From Acidobacteriota bacterium (GTDB taxonomy: Bacteria; Acidobacteriota; Holophagae; Acanthopleuribacterales; Acanthopleuribacteraceae), in the NCBI GenBank assembly GCA_020439745.1, contig JAGQSC010000017.1, positions 248,001 through 312,000 of the forward strand: DNA of 64,000 nt, given 5' to 3'. Both the position numbers and the translations under genes were made by a program. Below the pieces are notes generated by a model. The model searched no databases. It was not told where the DNA came from and worked only from the letters and a program-made list of their open reading frames with translations. This document shows, piece after piece, positions 9,032-17,745 of this stretch (position 1 is its first letter; the number at the start of each line of letters is the position of its first letter).

Positions 9032-9889
9032 GTGTCGGGCAAGAAGGACTTTGTACTTACGGTGGACTGGGAAGACTGGTACCACATTTGTGATTTGATG
9101 CCATATGCCGATCCCGAGAATTGGTCACAATTCGAGTCACGCATTGAAAATAACACCCATCGATTGTTGCGGCTGTTCCATGAATACGACGCGAAGGCGA
9201 CCTTTTTTGTGATCGGTGAATTGGCCCGGCGTTACCCGGCACTCATCCATGAGATTCAAGATCAGGGTCACGAAATAGCCTGGCATGGGTCCTCCCATCA
9301 CACATGGAAGACGCTCGCTGAGGAGCAGCTGAGATTGGAATGGTTAGATGGGTTGGTGGCTTTTACCGAGAAGACGGGCATTCGAGTCTCTGGATTTCGT
9401 GCGCCTATGTGGAGTCTGACCCCTGACCTGCTCTTAAGCTACAATCATGAATTGGCGGCGTTGGGTATTCAGTATGACGCCTCTTTGGTTCCGCTCAAGA
9501 TCGTGGGTAATGAGCGATATCCCCAAACACCTTCACGCCTTGGAGAGATTGTCGAGATGCCGCCTTCCATGGGCCGATTTTTTGGAATCGCCGCACCGGT
9601 ATCCATGAGTTGGGGGTTTCGTTGGTTGCCATGGTGGTACGTTCGCCATCAACTGAAACGGATTAGATCTCAAAAGGACTATCTGATGTTGGCGATTCAT
9701 CCGTGGGAGTTGGATCCTGATCACGCAGTGGTTGACCTACCTCGTGGCATCAAGTTCAGCCACTACGCTGGATTGCGAAATACGGAAAAGCGACTTCGCT
9801 GGGTTTTGAGCCAATTCAAGGCTGTGTCGTGTATTGATTACGTACAGAACATGCAAAATCCAAAAGACCTACCCAAATTTGAGCTATGA
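9032..9889 (+). CDS. Polysaccharide deacetylase, DUF3473/XrtA-associated type
   Basis: This NodB-fold metal-dependent deacetylase removes acetyl groups from exported or surface polysaccharide. Motifs are TVDWEDWYH at the N-terminus (catalytic Asp pair), AKATFFVIGELA, HEIAWHGSSHHTW (HxxxH metal ligands) and the C-terminal DUF3473 signature HPWELDP. This subfamily is commonly linked to exosortase/PEP-CTERM surface-protein systems, which agrees with the C-terminally sorted proteins elsewhere in this window. The GTG start at 9032 follows AGAGGT. No signal peptide is visible. Confidence 0.88.
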   Translation: MSGKKDFVLTVDWEDWYHICDLMPYADPENWSQFESRIENNTHRLLRLFHEYDAKATFFVIGELARRYPALIHEIQDQGHEIAWHGSSHHTWKTLAEEQLRLEWLDGLVAFTEKTGIRVSGFRAPMWSLTPDLLLSYNHELAALGIQYDASLVPLKIVGNERYPQTPSRLGEIVEMPPSMGRFFGIAAPVSMSWGFRWLPWWYVRHQLKRIRSQKDYLMLAIHPWELDPDHAVVDLPRGIKFSHYAGLRNTEKRLRWVLSQFKAVSCIDYVQNMQNPKDLPKFEL

Positions 9890-9915
9890 TGACGGTCGTT
9901 GTGGGAGGCTGAGTC

Positions 9916-11412
9916 TTGCTGATTGCTGTGATTTGTACGCTGTTAACCTTGGTGGAATCTGACAATGATGTGGTTCTTTACCGCGGAACAACAGCGTATC
10001 CATTGACTACTCTGGATCATCCGGGCCTTCCGTTTGTGAGTGTCTCGGATTTTTGCCGGGCACTTGGATATGCCCAGGAACGAACGGATCAGGGCCTGCG
10101 CGTCACAGTATTCAATCGGCTCATCATTTTTGAAACGGAATCTCAGCGCGTCGACCTCGGTTGGAAGAAGCTCACGGTTCAGATGCGCTCTGTAGACTCG
10201 GTTCTATTTGTACGAGTGGATCATTTGATTCAGACCTTCTCGGAAGTGATCGGCAAGGATCTGATTTATGAACCTACGTCCAAATCCGTGCATTTGCCCG
10301 ATGATAAGCGTCTGAATATCGCCTTGCGTACCAGGTGGACCGAAGGGTTCATGCGCGTTTCGTTTTTGTTTTCCAAACGCATTGAAGCTCCGAACTTGTA
10401 TCGGTCTGGTCAGTTTCTAATTCTATCTGTGAAGGCGCCCACCATCACCGTCGACAAGACCTACTTTGAACTTAACGAAGCCATTGAGGACATTTCTGTA
10501 TTCACCAATTTGCCCGACAGCACCAGCGAAATTCACTTGAAATTGGGGCCCACTGTTCGCAATACCCAAGCAGAACCATTTGCTTCTACCCAGTCGGAGC
10601 TTGTGGTGAAGATATCTGGAACATTTACCGCTGCTGTTGACCCGGTCGCTGCCTTCCACGATGCTTCCGCGCAAGAATCGCCGGGTATTCATCGAATTGT
10701 GATCGATCCCGGTCACGGTGGTAAGGACCTCGGCGCACGCGGCCCCAGCGGCCTCGAAGAAAAAATGGTCACATTAGATTTGGCGCGCAAGTTGAAACGG
10801 CATCTTGAAGCGACAGGCAAGTACGAGGTCATGTTGACCCGCAACGAAGACTTCGCCCTGCCACTAAAGGTGCGCACGGGTGTGGCCAACAATTTCAATG
10901 CAGACCTGTTTCTCAGCGTCCATATGAATGCCATTGTTCGTCCCGACGCCTGGGGCAGCGAGACCTATTACTTAAGTCTCGACGAACAGGATGATTTTGC
11001 AGAAAACTATACGGTGACGTTCGAGAATCAGGAAGACGAGGACACCGCAGGGGAGGACTCCGAGTTCGGGAGCGAATTGGATCTATTGCTGTGGGATTTG
11101 GCCCAGAGTGAACATGTCGATGACAGTTTTCGTGTGGCACGTTACATCCAGGAAGAGCTGAACATTTTGGCAGGTGTTCGAAGTCGCGGAGTCAAACAGG
11201 CACCCCTGAAAGTACTGAAAGGGGCGGTCATGCCCGCAGTCTTAATCGAAGTGGCTTTCATATCCAATCCCAGTGAAGAGAAAAAGCTACGTGATTACGA
11301 GTTCAAGGCCAAAGTGGTACGTGCAATCTCACGGGCCATTGACCGTTATGATCGTGATGTGCAACGTCGTTCTGCATCGCAGACTGCCGAAATGCAGGAG
11401 GAAACTCCTTGA
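9916..11412 (+). CDS. N-acetylmuramoyl-L-alanine amidase with N-terminal accessory domains
   Basis: The C-terminal half is an Amidase_3 zinc enzyme that cuts the lactyl-Ala bond in peptidoglycan: IVIDPGHGGKDLGARG (first zinc His), the conserved Glu in GLEEKMVTLD, FLSVHMNA (third His) and PAVLIEVAFISNPSEE with the catalytic Glu. A signal peptide (TTG start, about 15 residues) is followed by a copper-amine-oxidase-N-like or AMIN-like region (about 20-220) expected to bind the cell wall. An acidic insertion (about residues 365-385, Glu/Asp-rich) sits inside the catalytic domain, where related amidases carry a regulatory helix. It overlaps the next gene. Confidence 0.92.
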   Translation: MLIAVICTLLTLVESDNDVVLYRGTTAYPLTTLDHPGLPFVSVSDFCRALGYAQERTDQGLRVTVFNRLIIFETESQRVDLGWKKLTVQMRSVDSVLFVRVDHLIQTFSEVIGKDLIYEPTSKSVHLPDDKRLNIALRTRWTEGFMRVSFLFSKRIEAPNLYRSGQFLILSVKAPTITVDKTYFELNEAIEDISVFTNLPDSTSEIHLKLGPTVRNTQAEPFASTQSELVVKISGTFTAAVDPVAAFHDASAQESPGIHRIVIDPGHGGKDLGARGPSGLEEKMVTLDLARKLKRHLEATGKYEVMLTRNEDFALPLKVRTGVANNFNADLFLSVHMNAIVRPDAWGSETYYLSLDEQDDFAENYTVTFENQEDEDTAGEDSEFGSELDLLLWDLAQSEHVDDSFRVARYIQEELNILAGVRSRGVKQAPLKVLKGAVMPAVLIEVAFISNPSEEKKLRDYEFKAKVVRAISRAIDRYDRDVQRRSASQTAEMQEETP

Positions 11413-11996
11413 GATGGGTCGTGATTCTGGCCCTTTTGATTGCGAGTTGTTCCAAATCAAACGATCCAGAAGTTATTCAAAATGCACCGCCGCCCATCGT
11501 GCAGGCTGACAGTCCTGATGTGGACGTGTTGCGTCCTCAAACTGAAGTGATTACCTACTACCTTCATCCTGAGTTGGATTATCTCGTACCAGTAAAACGC
11601 ACAATCTTCACCACGGATGACCCCATTACGCGCATCAAACAAATTGTGGAGACTTTGTCCATACCTCCGGACCCTGAACAAGGTCTGGCCCTATGGCCAA
11701 ACCTAACGGTGGTTCGTGAGGTTTTTATGGTTGATGGGGAAATTGTGATTGATTTTGATTCGTCCACTTTCACGCGGATCAGTGCTGGCACAACACGTGA
11801 GTTATTCATGGTGTACAGCTTGGTGAACGCGCTCTACCGCAATGTGGACAACTGCACCGGAGTCCGACTCCTGATTGAAGGCCAGGTTCAAGAGACTTTG
11901 TTAGGCCAAGTGGATATTGAGGGCGTTTTGCACGAACGCCCGAAGATTGTATTGAATCCCATCGAGGAAGGCGTAGTCGTCCAGGAAATCCAGTGA
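11409..11996 (+). CDS. GerMN-domain lipoprotein
   Basis: The first 15 residues form a lipoprotein signal ending in the lipobox LIASC, so the mature protein is probably lipid-anchored. Residues 40-185 form a GerMN (sporulation/spore germination GerM-type) beta/alpha domain, with the region from VVREVFMVDGEIVIDFDS to LYRNVDNCTGVRLLIEGQ typical of it. The TTG start overlaps the amidase stop. GerMN proteins next to cell-wall amidases are common outside spore formers, which suggests a role in envelope assembly; the precise role is unknown. Confidence 0.85.
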   Translation: MRWVVILALLIASCSKSNDPEVIQNAPPPIVQADSPDVDVLRPQTEVITYYLHPELDYLVPVKRTIFTTDDPITRIKQIVETLSIPPDPEQGLALWPNLTVVREVFMVDGEIVIDFDSSTFTRISAGTTRELFMVYSLVNALYRNVDNCTGVRLLIEGQVQETLLGQVDIEGVLHERPKIVLNPIEEGVVVQEIQ

Positions 11997-12026
11997 CACC
12001 GCCCCGTAAGAAAAGAGAGGTATGAA

Positions 12027-13862
12027 TTGAGCGGTAAATCCGTGAATGCCAATATTCGCAATATTGCGATCATCGCCCATGTGGACCATGGCAAAACAAC
12101 GTTAGTCGACCAAATGTTTCGCCAGTGCGGCATGTTCCGACCTGGCCAGGAGATGGATGACCGATTAATGGACCGTATGGATCTCGAAAAAGAACGCGGG
12201 ATCACGATCGCCGCCAAAAACTGCTCTGTGACCTTTGAAGAGACACGCATCAATATTTTGGATACACCAGGGCACGCGGACTTCGGCGGCGAAGTGGAAC
12301 GAGCCTTGAGCATGGTTGAGGGGGCCATCCTACTAGTGGACGCTTCTGAAGGACCGCTCCCACAAACTCGGTTTGTGTTGAGTAAAGCCATGGCCAGTGG
12401 ACTGGCCATCATGGTGGTTGTCAACAAAGTCGATCGGGCGGATGCGCGGGTTCAAGATGTCTTGAACGAGGTTTACGACCTGTTCATCGATCTGGACGCC
12501 ACCGAAGAACAACTGGAGTTTCCCGTCTACTATGCCATTGGACGTGAAGGCGTCGTTTTCGAACAGTTAGGTGCCGAACCGCAGCAGCTTGATGTTCTAT
12601 TCAGGGCCATTCTTGAACATGTCCCGCCGCCTAACTACGACCCGGGCGAACCTTTCCAGATGTTGGTGTCTGATATTGACTATTCCGATTATTTGGGTCG
12701 GCTGGCTGTGGGCAAAGTGCGAAATGGTGTGGTCCGCCGCAACGAGTCTCTTTCGTGTTTGGGCGTAGACGGTGCCGTGAACCTGAGGGTCAGTAAAGTA
12801 CAGGTGTACGACGGACCGGTGTTGCGTGAAGTGGAACAGGCTTCTGCTGGCGATATCGTAATCCTTTCGGGAGCAGAGCAGTTTCGCATTGGTGACACGA
12901 TTTGCTCGGCGGACAGACCCAAGCCGTTGCCTCGCATTACTGTGGATGAACCGACGGTTTCCATCGCGTTTAGCGTGAATACTTCTCCGCTGGTGGGACG
13001 AGAAGGAAAATACGTCCAATCGGCCAGACTGCGTGAACGTTTGCTTAAAGAAGCCATGAAGAATGTGGCCATTCAAGTCGATGAAACCGACGAAAAGGAC
13101 ATTATGTTGGTGAAGGGTCGTGGCGAACTGCAGATGGCCATTCTCATAGAAACGCTACGACGTGAAGGGTTTGAATTCTCGGTAGGACGGCCCAGAGTCA
13201 TTGAAAAGGACGTGAACGGTGCGCGGCACGAACCCATCGAGCATGTGTTTATCGATGTGGACGAGCCGTTTGTGGGCGTGATCACCGAAAAGCTTTCTCA
13301 GCGGAAGGGTCGTATGGTCAACCTCATTAACCATGGTTCAGGTCGGGTACGCATGGAGTTTTCCATTCCTTCCAGAGGCTTGATTGGGTTTCGCGGCGAG
13401 TTCTTGACCGATACGAAGGGAACGGGCATTTTGAATGCTTATCTGGAAGGCTTTGAGCCTTACCGTGGCGACATTCCCGCCAGGCATACCGGCTCGTTGG
13501 TCGCCGATCGAACGGGTCAGGCTGTGGCTTATGCCTTGTTTAACTTGGAACCGAGGGGCGTCATGTTTGTACGGCCCGGAGAAGATGTGTATGAGGGCAT
13601 GATCGTTGGCGAGCACAATCGCGACAACGATTTGGATGTCAATGCGTGTAAGGAAAAGAAATTGACCAACATGCGAGCATCAGGTCGCGATGAGGGCATC
13701 GTACTCACGCCCGTACTGCCCATGACCTTGGAACGGGCGTTGGAATTTATTCGTGAAGACGAGTTGGTAGAAGTGACACCCAAGTCCCTTCGACTGCGTA
13801 AGTCCATCCTTTCAGCAGGAGAACGACAACAAGCTCGCTCCAAACAAAAATCGATGAACTAG
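12027..13862 (+). CDS. bipA: Ribosome-associated GTPase BipA/TypA
   Basis: BipA is an EF-G-like translational GTPase needed for ribosome assembly and stress or cold growth. The GTP-binding motifs are intact: AHVDHGKTT (G1), DTPGHADFGGEVER (G3) and VVNKVDRADA (G4). The 611 residues match the family, with the C-terminal BipA-specific domain (IEHVFIDVDEPFVGVITEKL, RGLIGFRGEFLTDTKGTGI, NMRASGRDEGIVLTP). The start is TTG, preceded by AGAGAGG at a normal distance. It lies 30 bases after the GerMN gene. Confidence 0.96.
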   Translation: MSGKSVNANIRNIAIIAHVDHGKTTLVDQMFRQCGMFRPGQEMDDRLMDRMDLEKERGITIAAKNCSVTFEETRINILDTPGHADFGGEVERALSMVEGAILLVDASEGPLPQTRFVLSKAMASGLAIMVVVNKVDRADARVQDVLNEVYDLFIDLDATEEQLEFPVYYAIGREGVVFEQLGAEPQQLDVLFRAILEHVPPPNYDPGEPFQMLVSDIDYSDYLGRLAVGKVRNGVVRRNESLSCLGVDGAVNLRVSKVQVYDGPVLREVEQASAGDIVILSGAEQFRIGDTICSADRPKPLPRITVDEPTVSIAFSVNTSPLVGREGKYVQSARLRERLLKEAMKNVAIQVDETDEKDIMLVKGRGELQMAILIETLRREGFEFSVGRPRVIEKDVNGARHEPIEHVFIDVDEPFVGVITEKLSQRKGRMVNLINHGSGRVRMEFSIPSRGLIGFRGEFLTDTKGTGILNAYLEGFEPYRGDIPARHTGSLVADRTGQAVAYALFNLEPRGVMFVRPGEDVYEGMIVGEHNRDNDLDVNACKEKKLTNMRASGRDEGIVLTPVLPMTLERALEFIREDELVEVTPKSLRLRKSILSAGERQQARSKQKSMN

Positions 13863-13890
13863 CCACTGCCATTTGGGGAAAAGCCTGATT

Positions 13891-13919
13891 TTGTGATTTA
13901 CTTGCGGGTATTCAATAAT
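13891..13919 (+). promoter_or_regulatory. Candidate promoter for the exported protein at 13957
   Basis: TTGTGA (13891-13896) and AATAAT (13914-13919) are separated by 17 bases, in the short gap after bipA. The predicted leader is about 30 bases. Confidence 0.4.
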
Positions 13920-13956
13920 CGATGTCCGCCAGAGGTTTCATATCAAACGGTGCATC

Positions 13957-14661
13957 ATGAATAGGGCTTTCTTGTTTTCCGCAGTGATTTTTCCTCATTG
14001 GTCACTGGCGCAATCTTCTGATCTCGCCAGTGAGCATGTTCTGCGCATGCCTGATGGGCCCGTGGTGGAGATCGCCCAATTTACAGTTCCTGAAGTGACG
14101 GTTGACTTTGATTCGTTTCCGCTTGGACCTGTGTCGGGAAGTTCGATACAGTCGCTTTTCCCTGATTCATCGGTGACGAATATTACTGCTGTTACGCGGT
14201 CTGGAACGGGTATCTATGATACCCAAACGGGCGATGGTTTCGGATTGGCAGCCATCGACATGTTCGGGAATCTGGCCATTCTTGCGCCTGGAGATCCATT
14301 CAATGATTCCGATCGCATATGGATTGATTTAGATACCCATGGAACCCAGTTTGGTGTGGGCGTGGGTGATTGGGCTGGTCCGTTCAACCTATTCGTGTAT
14401 GACAACGGAAATCTCATCGGCTCAGTTCAAGTGAGTACGACAGCAGGGAACACCGTTCATTACATCCGAAGTTCAGTCCCCTTCAATCGAATCGAACTCA
14501 CGGTCTTACCTGATTTCCCCATTGCAGACTGGGTCCTCACCCAAATATCTACGGAGCGACGTCTGGTGGTTCCGGTTCTATCACCTGGTCGGGTTTTGCT
14601 CTTTATCGCAATGCTGGGACTGGTCGCCATGCTTTGGACCCGTCACAAAAGGCACGTGTAG
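13957..14661 (+). CDS. Exported surface protein with VPxLS-type C-terminal sorting signal
   Basis: I do not recognise the main domain. A signal peptide (residues 1-18, ending SLAQ) is followed by a beta-rich region with the TVDFDSF...SGSSIQSLFP...GFGLAAIDMFGN pattern of secreted jelly-roll-like domains often seen in PEP-CTERM proteins. The C-terminus reads VPVLSPG, then a hydrophobic helix (about 17 residues), then a basic tail (RHKRHV). This tripartite end looks like an IPTL/PEP-CTERM sorting signal, so the protein is probably processed and moved to the cell surface. Confidence 0.75.
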   Translation: MNRAFLFSAVIFPHWSLAQSSDLASEHVLRMPDGPVVEIAQFTVPEVTVDFDSFPLGPVSGSSIQSLFPDSSVTNITAVTRSGTGIYDTQTGDGFGLAAIDMFGNLAILAPGDPFNDSDRIWIDLDTHGTQFGVGVGDWAGPFNLFVYDNGNLIGSVQVSTTAGNTVHYIRSSVPFNRIELTVLPDFPIADWVLTQISTERRLVVPVLSPGRVLLFIAMLGLVAMLWTRHKRHV

Positions 14662-14778
14662 CTAACGTAAATCTAACTCGCTGATGCACAAAAAGTATTG
14701 ATTCGACCCGTCACGTTGCGGCAAACTAGGGACAATTCCAAAATAACAATTGATTGCCCGTAATCGTGAGGTCTATCT

Positions 14779-17745
14779 ATGTACGGATTGTTCTGCGCAC
14801 TGATCTTTTTCCATGAACACCATTGCGAATGCGCCACTGATTTGCGTGTGTTAACCAAAGGCGCTGAAGTCGTAGTGATCACCGAGATTATGCAAAACCC
14901 AAGTGCCGTTGCCGATACCGAAGGCGAATGGTTTGAGTTGTACAATCCGGGACCGGGTCCCGTGAACCTGAATGGATGGCGGATTCGCGATGATGGCAGC
15001 GATTTGCATATCGTCAACACAGATGTGGTGATCCAGGCGGGTCAATATGCCGTGTTGGGACGAAACGCCAATGCCACGACTAATGGCGGTATTTTTGTTC
15101 ACTATCAGTATGCAGGAATTACGTTGAGTAATGGGGCTGATGAGCTCGTGATCGAGCGACCGGACCAAAGCCTTGTTGATCGGGTTGCCTATGATGGAGG
15201 CCCGACTTGGCCTGATCCTGCTGGCGCATCGATGGAGCTGAATTCGGCATTTCAAGACAACAATCAAGCTGTTAATTGGGCAGAGGCCACCAACGTCTTG
15301 GCAAGTGGAGATCGAGGTACCCCAGGAGAAGGTCCCGATGGTCTGGTTGCTGCCGGCTTGATCATCACAGAGGTGATGCAGAATCCCAGCGCCGTGGCCG
15401 ACAGTGCGGGCGAATGGTTTGAAGTCTACAATCCCGGCACACAATCTGTGAATATGAATGGTTGGACCATCAGCGACCAAGGCACAGACAGCCACCTCAT
15501 TCAGACGGACGTGGTGATCAACGGCGGGTCCTTTGCGGTTTTGGGTCGCAATGCCAATCAGACGACCAACGGCGGGGTTGTCGTGAATTACCAATACGCC
15601 AGCTTTAACTTGACCAATGGCGCCGACGAAATAATTCTGACGGATGACCAAGGTCAGTTGGTGGACGAGATTATCTTTGACGGGGGACCGGCATGGCCGA
15701 ATCCCACGGGTGCGTCCATGGCTTTGATGGATTTGAATGTGGACAATAGCCTTGGTTCGAACTGGATTGTTTCAACGGAAGCTATGCCCAATGGCGATTT
15801 TGGAACGCCTGGCACAGGGCCAGGTGGTGGAGGTGGCGGCAGCAACCAATCTCCATCCGTTTGGGCGGGCCCCGATGAAACAGTCTATCTGGACGCACTG
15901 ACGGCAAACACGTCGCTCTTCGGGATGGCATCGGATCCCAATGGTGATCCACTCACGTATCAATGGACCTTAGTTTCGGGAAACGGCAGCGCCGCGACAC
16001 TGTCCAATGGTTCGGTCTTGAAACCCGTAGCCAGCTTTACAGCCCAAGGCCTGTTCACATTTCAACTGATGGCATCAGATGGTCAAACACAATCCATTGA
16101 TACCGTATCCATTCGCGTGACCAGCAGACCCCTAAGCACGGGTCAATACGGTATCTATTTCGGTAATGTGCATGCGCATTCATCCTATTCAGACGGGAAT
16201 AAGGGGCTGGATCCTCTCTCAGATGGGGCTGCTGCGGGGTTTCGCTATGCTCGAGATTTGGGCGGTCTGGATTGGCTGGTGATGTCAGATCATAACCACC
16301 AAGCTGCCGGAATGGATTATGCCGATTATGCAGCAGGTGTCAGCGAGGCAAACACCGTCAACGGTGAGAGCAATGATTTTGTGGCGATTTTTGGGACGGA
16401 ATGGGGCACCATTTCTTCCGGGGGTCATGTCATCTATTCTCACGACCAGCTTTGGGGTTGGGAGCCCGGTAATTACGATGTGTTTGTGGATAAAGGAGAC
16501 TACAACGCATTGTTCCAACAAATCGGGTCAGTTGCTTCGTTCGGCCAGCTTTGCCATCCGGGATCAGATCATTTCAATAATATCTTCAACCAACCTTACA
16601 ATGCCGCTTGGGATGATGCGGTTTCAGCTGTTTCAGTCAAGTCAGGACCCGCTTTTGCCACCGCATTAGATTACAGCGAATCCAGTGCATCCAATTACGA
16701 AAGCTACTATCTGAATCTGCTCCAAAAAGGATATCGGGTAGGTCCTGCAGGGGACCAGGATACCCACTACGACAACTGGGGCCTGGCCAATGAGCAGCGA
16801 ACCGCCGTTTTGGCCAACTCATTGTCTCAAGCAGACATTTTGGAAGCACTACGTGCGGGTAGAGTCTATGCGACCGAAGACTACAATTTGGCGATTGACC
16901 TGTGGGTGCAAGTGGGCGGTAACGATTTTGGTATGGCCAGCACGGTCGATGTAGCGGTGGGTGGCAACTCAGTGATTCAAGTTGCAACCAACGATCCAGA
17001 TGGTGAATCGACATCTTTGATTGAGCTCTTTGCAGGTGATGTCGGTGGGGGAACCGCAACGGTGGTTCAAAGCTCGATGACATCATCCTTGACTCATAAT
17101 TTTTCGCCTCAATCAAACGGGCAGGAACGCTACTTCTTTGCACGCATTACCCAGGCTGACGGGCAAAGGGCATGGTCTGCCCCCATTTGGATCCGTGGTT
17201 CTTCCAATGTGGCGCCAGTCGCGTCGTTCAACTATTCCGTCAGTGGACTGAACGTAAGTTTCACCGATGAAAGTGTTGATACAGATGGATCCATCGTTTC
17301 GCGAAGCTGGTCCTTCGGTGACGGAGCTACGAGTACCTCTGTCAATCCCCAACATGGATACGCCGCAGGCGGCAACTATCAAGTCACCTTAACCGTAACC
17401 GACAATGATGGGGCATCTGCGGTGGTCTCCCAGCAGATCTCTTTAAGTACTGGCCCCATCACGGAGCAGTTATCGGCATCGATTGGTGGTCGCGCCACGC
17501 ACACCTATACGCGCTCGGTCAGCGGCGGTGTGATCGACATTTCAGTGAGTTGGACTCAATCCAGGCGAGACCTGGACATTTATGTGTATGGGCCCAGTGG
17601 TAGTCTGGTAGCAATGTCTGAGTCTGTAGCGAACCCGGAGACACTCCAAGGTTTCGCAAGTAGCCCAGGCATCTACACCATCCAGATCTATAACTACACG
17701 TCCCGCAACACGAACTATGTGATGAATCTTTCTTATGAACCTTGA
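14779..17745 (+). CDS. Secreted multidomain protein: two lamin-tail domains, PHP-type metallohydrolase, PKD domain
   Basis: The 988 residues contain two lamin-tail (LTD) domains in tandem (about 30-165 and 190-325; ITEIMQNPSAVAD...GEWFELYNPG is repeated as ITEVMQNPSAVAD...GEWFEVYNPG). A PKD/REJ-like beta domain follows (about 355-450). Next is a CehA/McbA-like PHP metallohydrolase (about 457-715: NVHAHSSYSDG, MSDHNH, GTEWG, LCHPGSDHF, GDQDTH), then a second PKD domain (about 810-890) and a C-terminal pre-peptidase-like beta domain. LTD plus PHP in one secreted protein suggests an extracellular phosphoesterase or nuclease-like role, which is inference. The short hydrophobic N-terminus is probably a signal peptide. 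Confidence 0.85.
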   Translation: MYGLFCALIFFHEHHCECATDLRVLTKGAEVVVITEIMQNPSAVADTEGEWFELYNPGPGPVNLNGWRIRDDGSDLHIVNTDVVIQAGQYAVLGRNANATTNGGIFVHYQYAGITLSNGADELVIERPDQSLVDRVAYDGGPTWPDPAGASMELNSAFQDNNQAVNWAEATNVLASGDRGTPGEGPDGLVAAGLIITEVMQNPSAVADSAGEWFEVYNPGTQSVNMNGWTISDQGTDSHLIQTDVVINGGSFAVLGRNANQTTNGGVVVNYQYASFNLTNGADEIILTDDQGQLVDEIIFDGGPAWPNPTGASMALMDLNVDNSLGSNWIVSTEAMPNGDFGTPGTGPGGGGGGSNQSPSVWAGPDETVYLDALTANTSLFGMASDPNGDPLTYQWTLVSGNGSAATLSNGSVLKPVASFTAQGLFTFQLMASDGQTQSIDTVSIRVTSRPLSTGQYGIYFGNVHAHSSYSDGNKGLDPLSDGAAAGFRYARDLGGLDWLVMSDHNHQAAGMDYADYAAGVSEANTVNGESNDFVAIFGTEWGTISSGGHVIYSHDQLWGWEPGNYDVFVDKGDYNALFQQIGSVASFGQLCHPGSDHFNNIFNQPYNAAWDDAVSAVSVKSGPAFATALDYSESSASNYESYYLNLLQKGYRVGPAGDQDTHYDNWGLANEQRTAVLANSLSQADILEALRAGRVYATEDYNLAIDLWVQVGGNDFGMASTVDVAVGGNSVIQVATNDPDGESTSLIELFAGDVGGGTATVVQSSMTSSLTHNFSPQSNGQERYFFARITQADGQRAWSAPIWIRGSSNVAPVASFNYSVSGLNVSFTDESVDTDGSIVSRSWSFGDGATSTSVNPQHGYAAGGNYQVTLTVTDNDGASAVVSQQISLSTGPITEQLSASIGGRATHTYTRSVSGGVIDISVSWTQSRRDLDIYVYGPSGSLVAMSESVANPETLQGFASSPGIYTIQIYNYTSRNTNYVMNLSYEP

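Noticed and set aside
11888-12427. 179-codon open frame opposite the start of bipA
   Set aside because: It is rich in Ser, Thr and Arg without any domain, and lies across two real genes on the opposite strand.
14851-15651. 266-codon open frame opposite the lamin-tail protein
   Set aside because: Its internal repeats simply mirror the two lamin-tail domains on the other strand; there is no independent evidence of coding.
15300-15900. Tandem DNA repeat
   Set aside because: The repetition comes from two diverged lamin-tail domains at protein level; the DNA copies are too different to be a recent tandem repeat.
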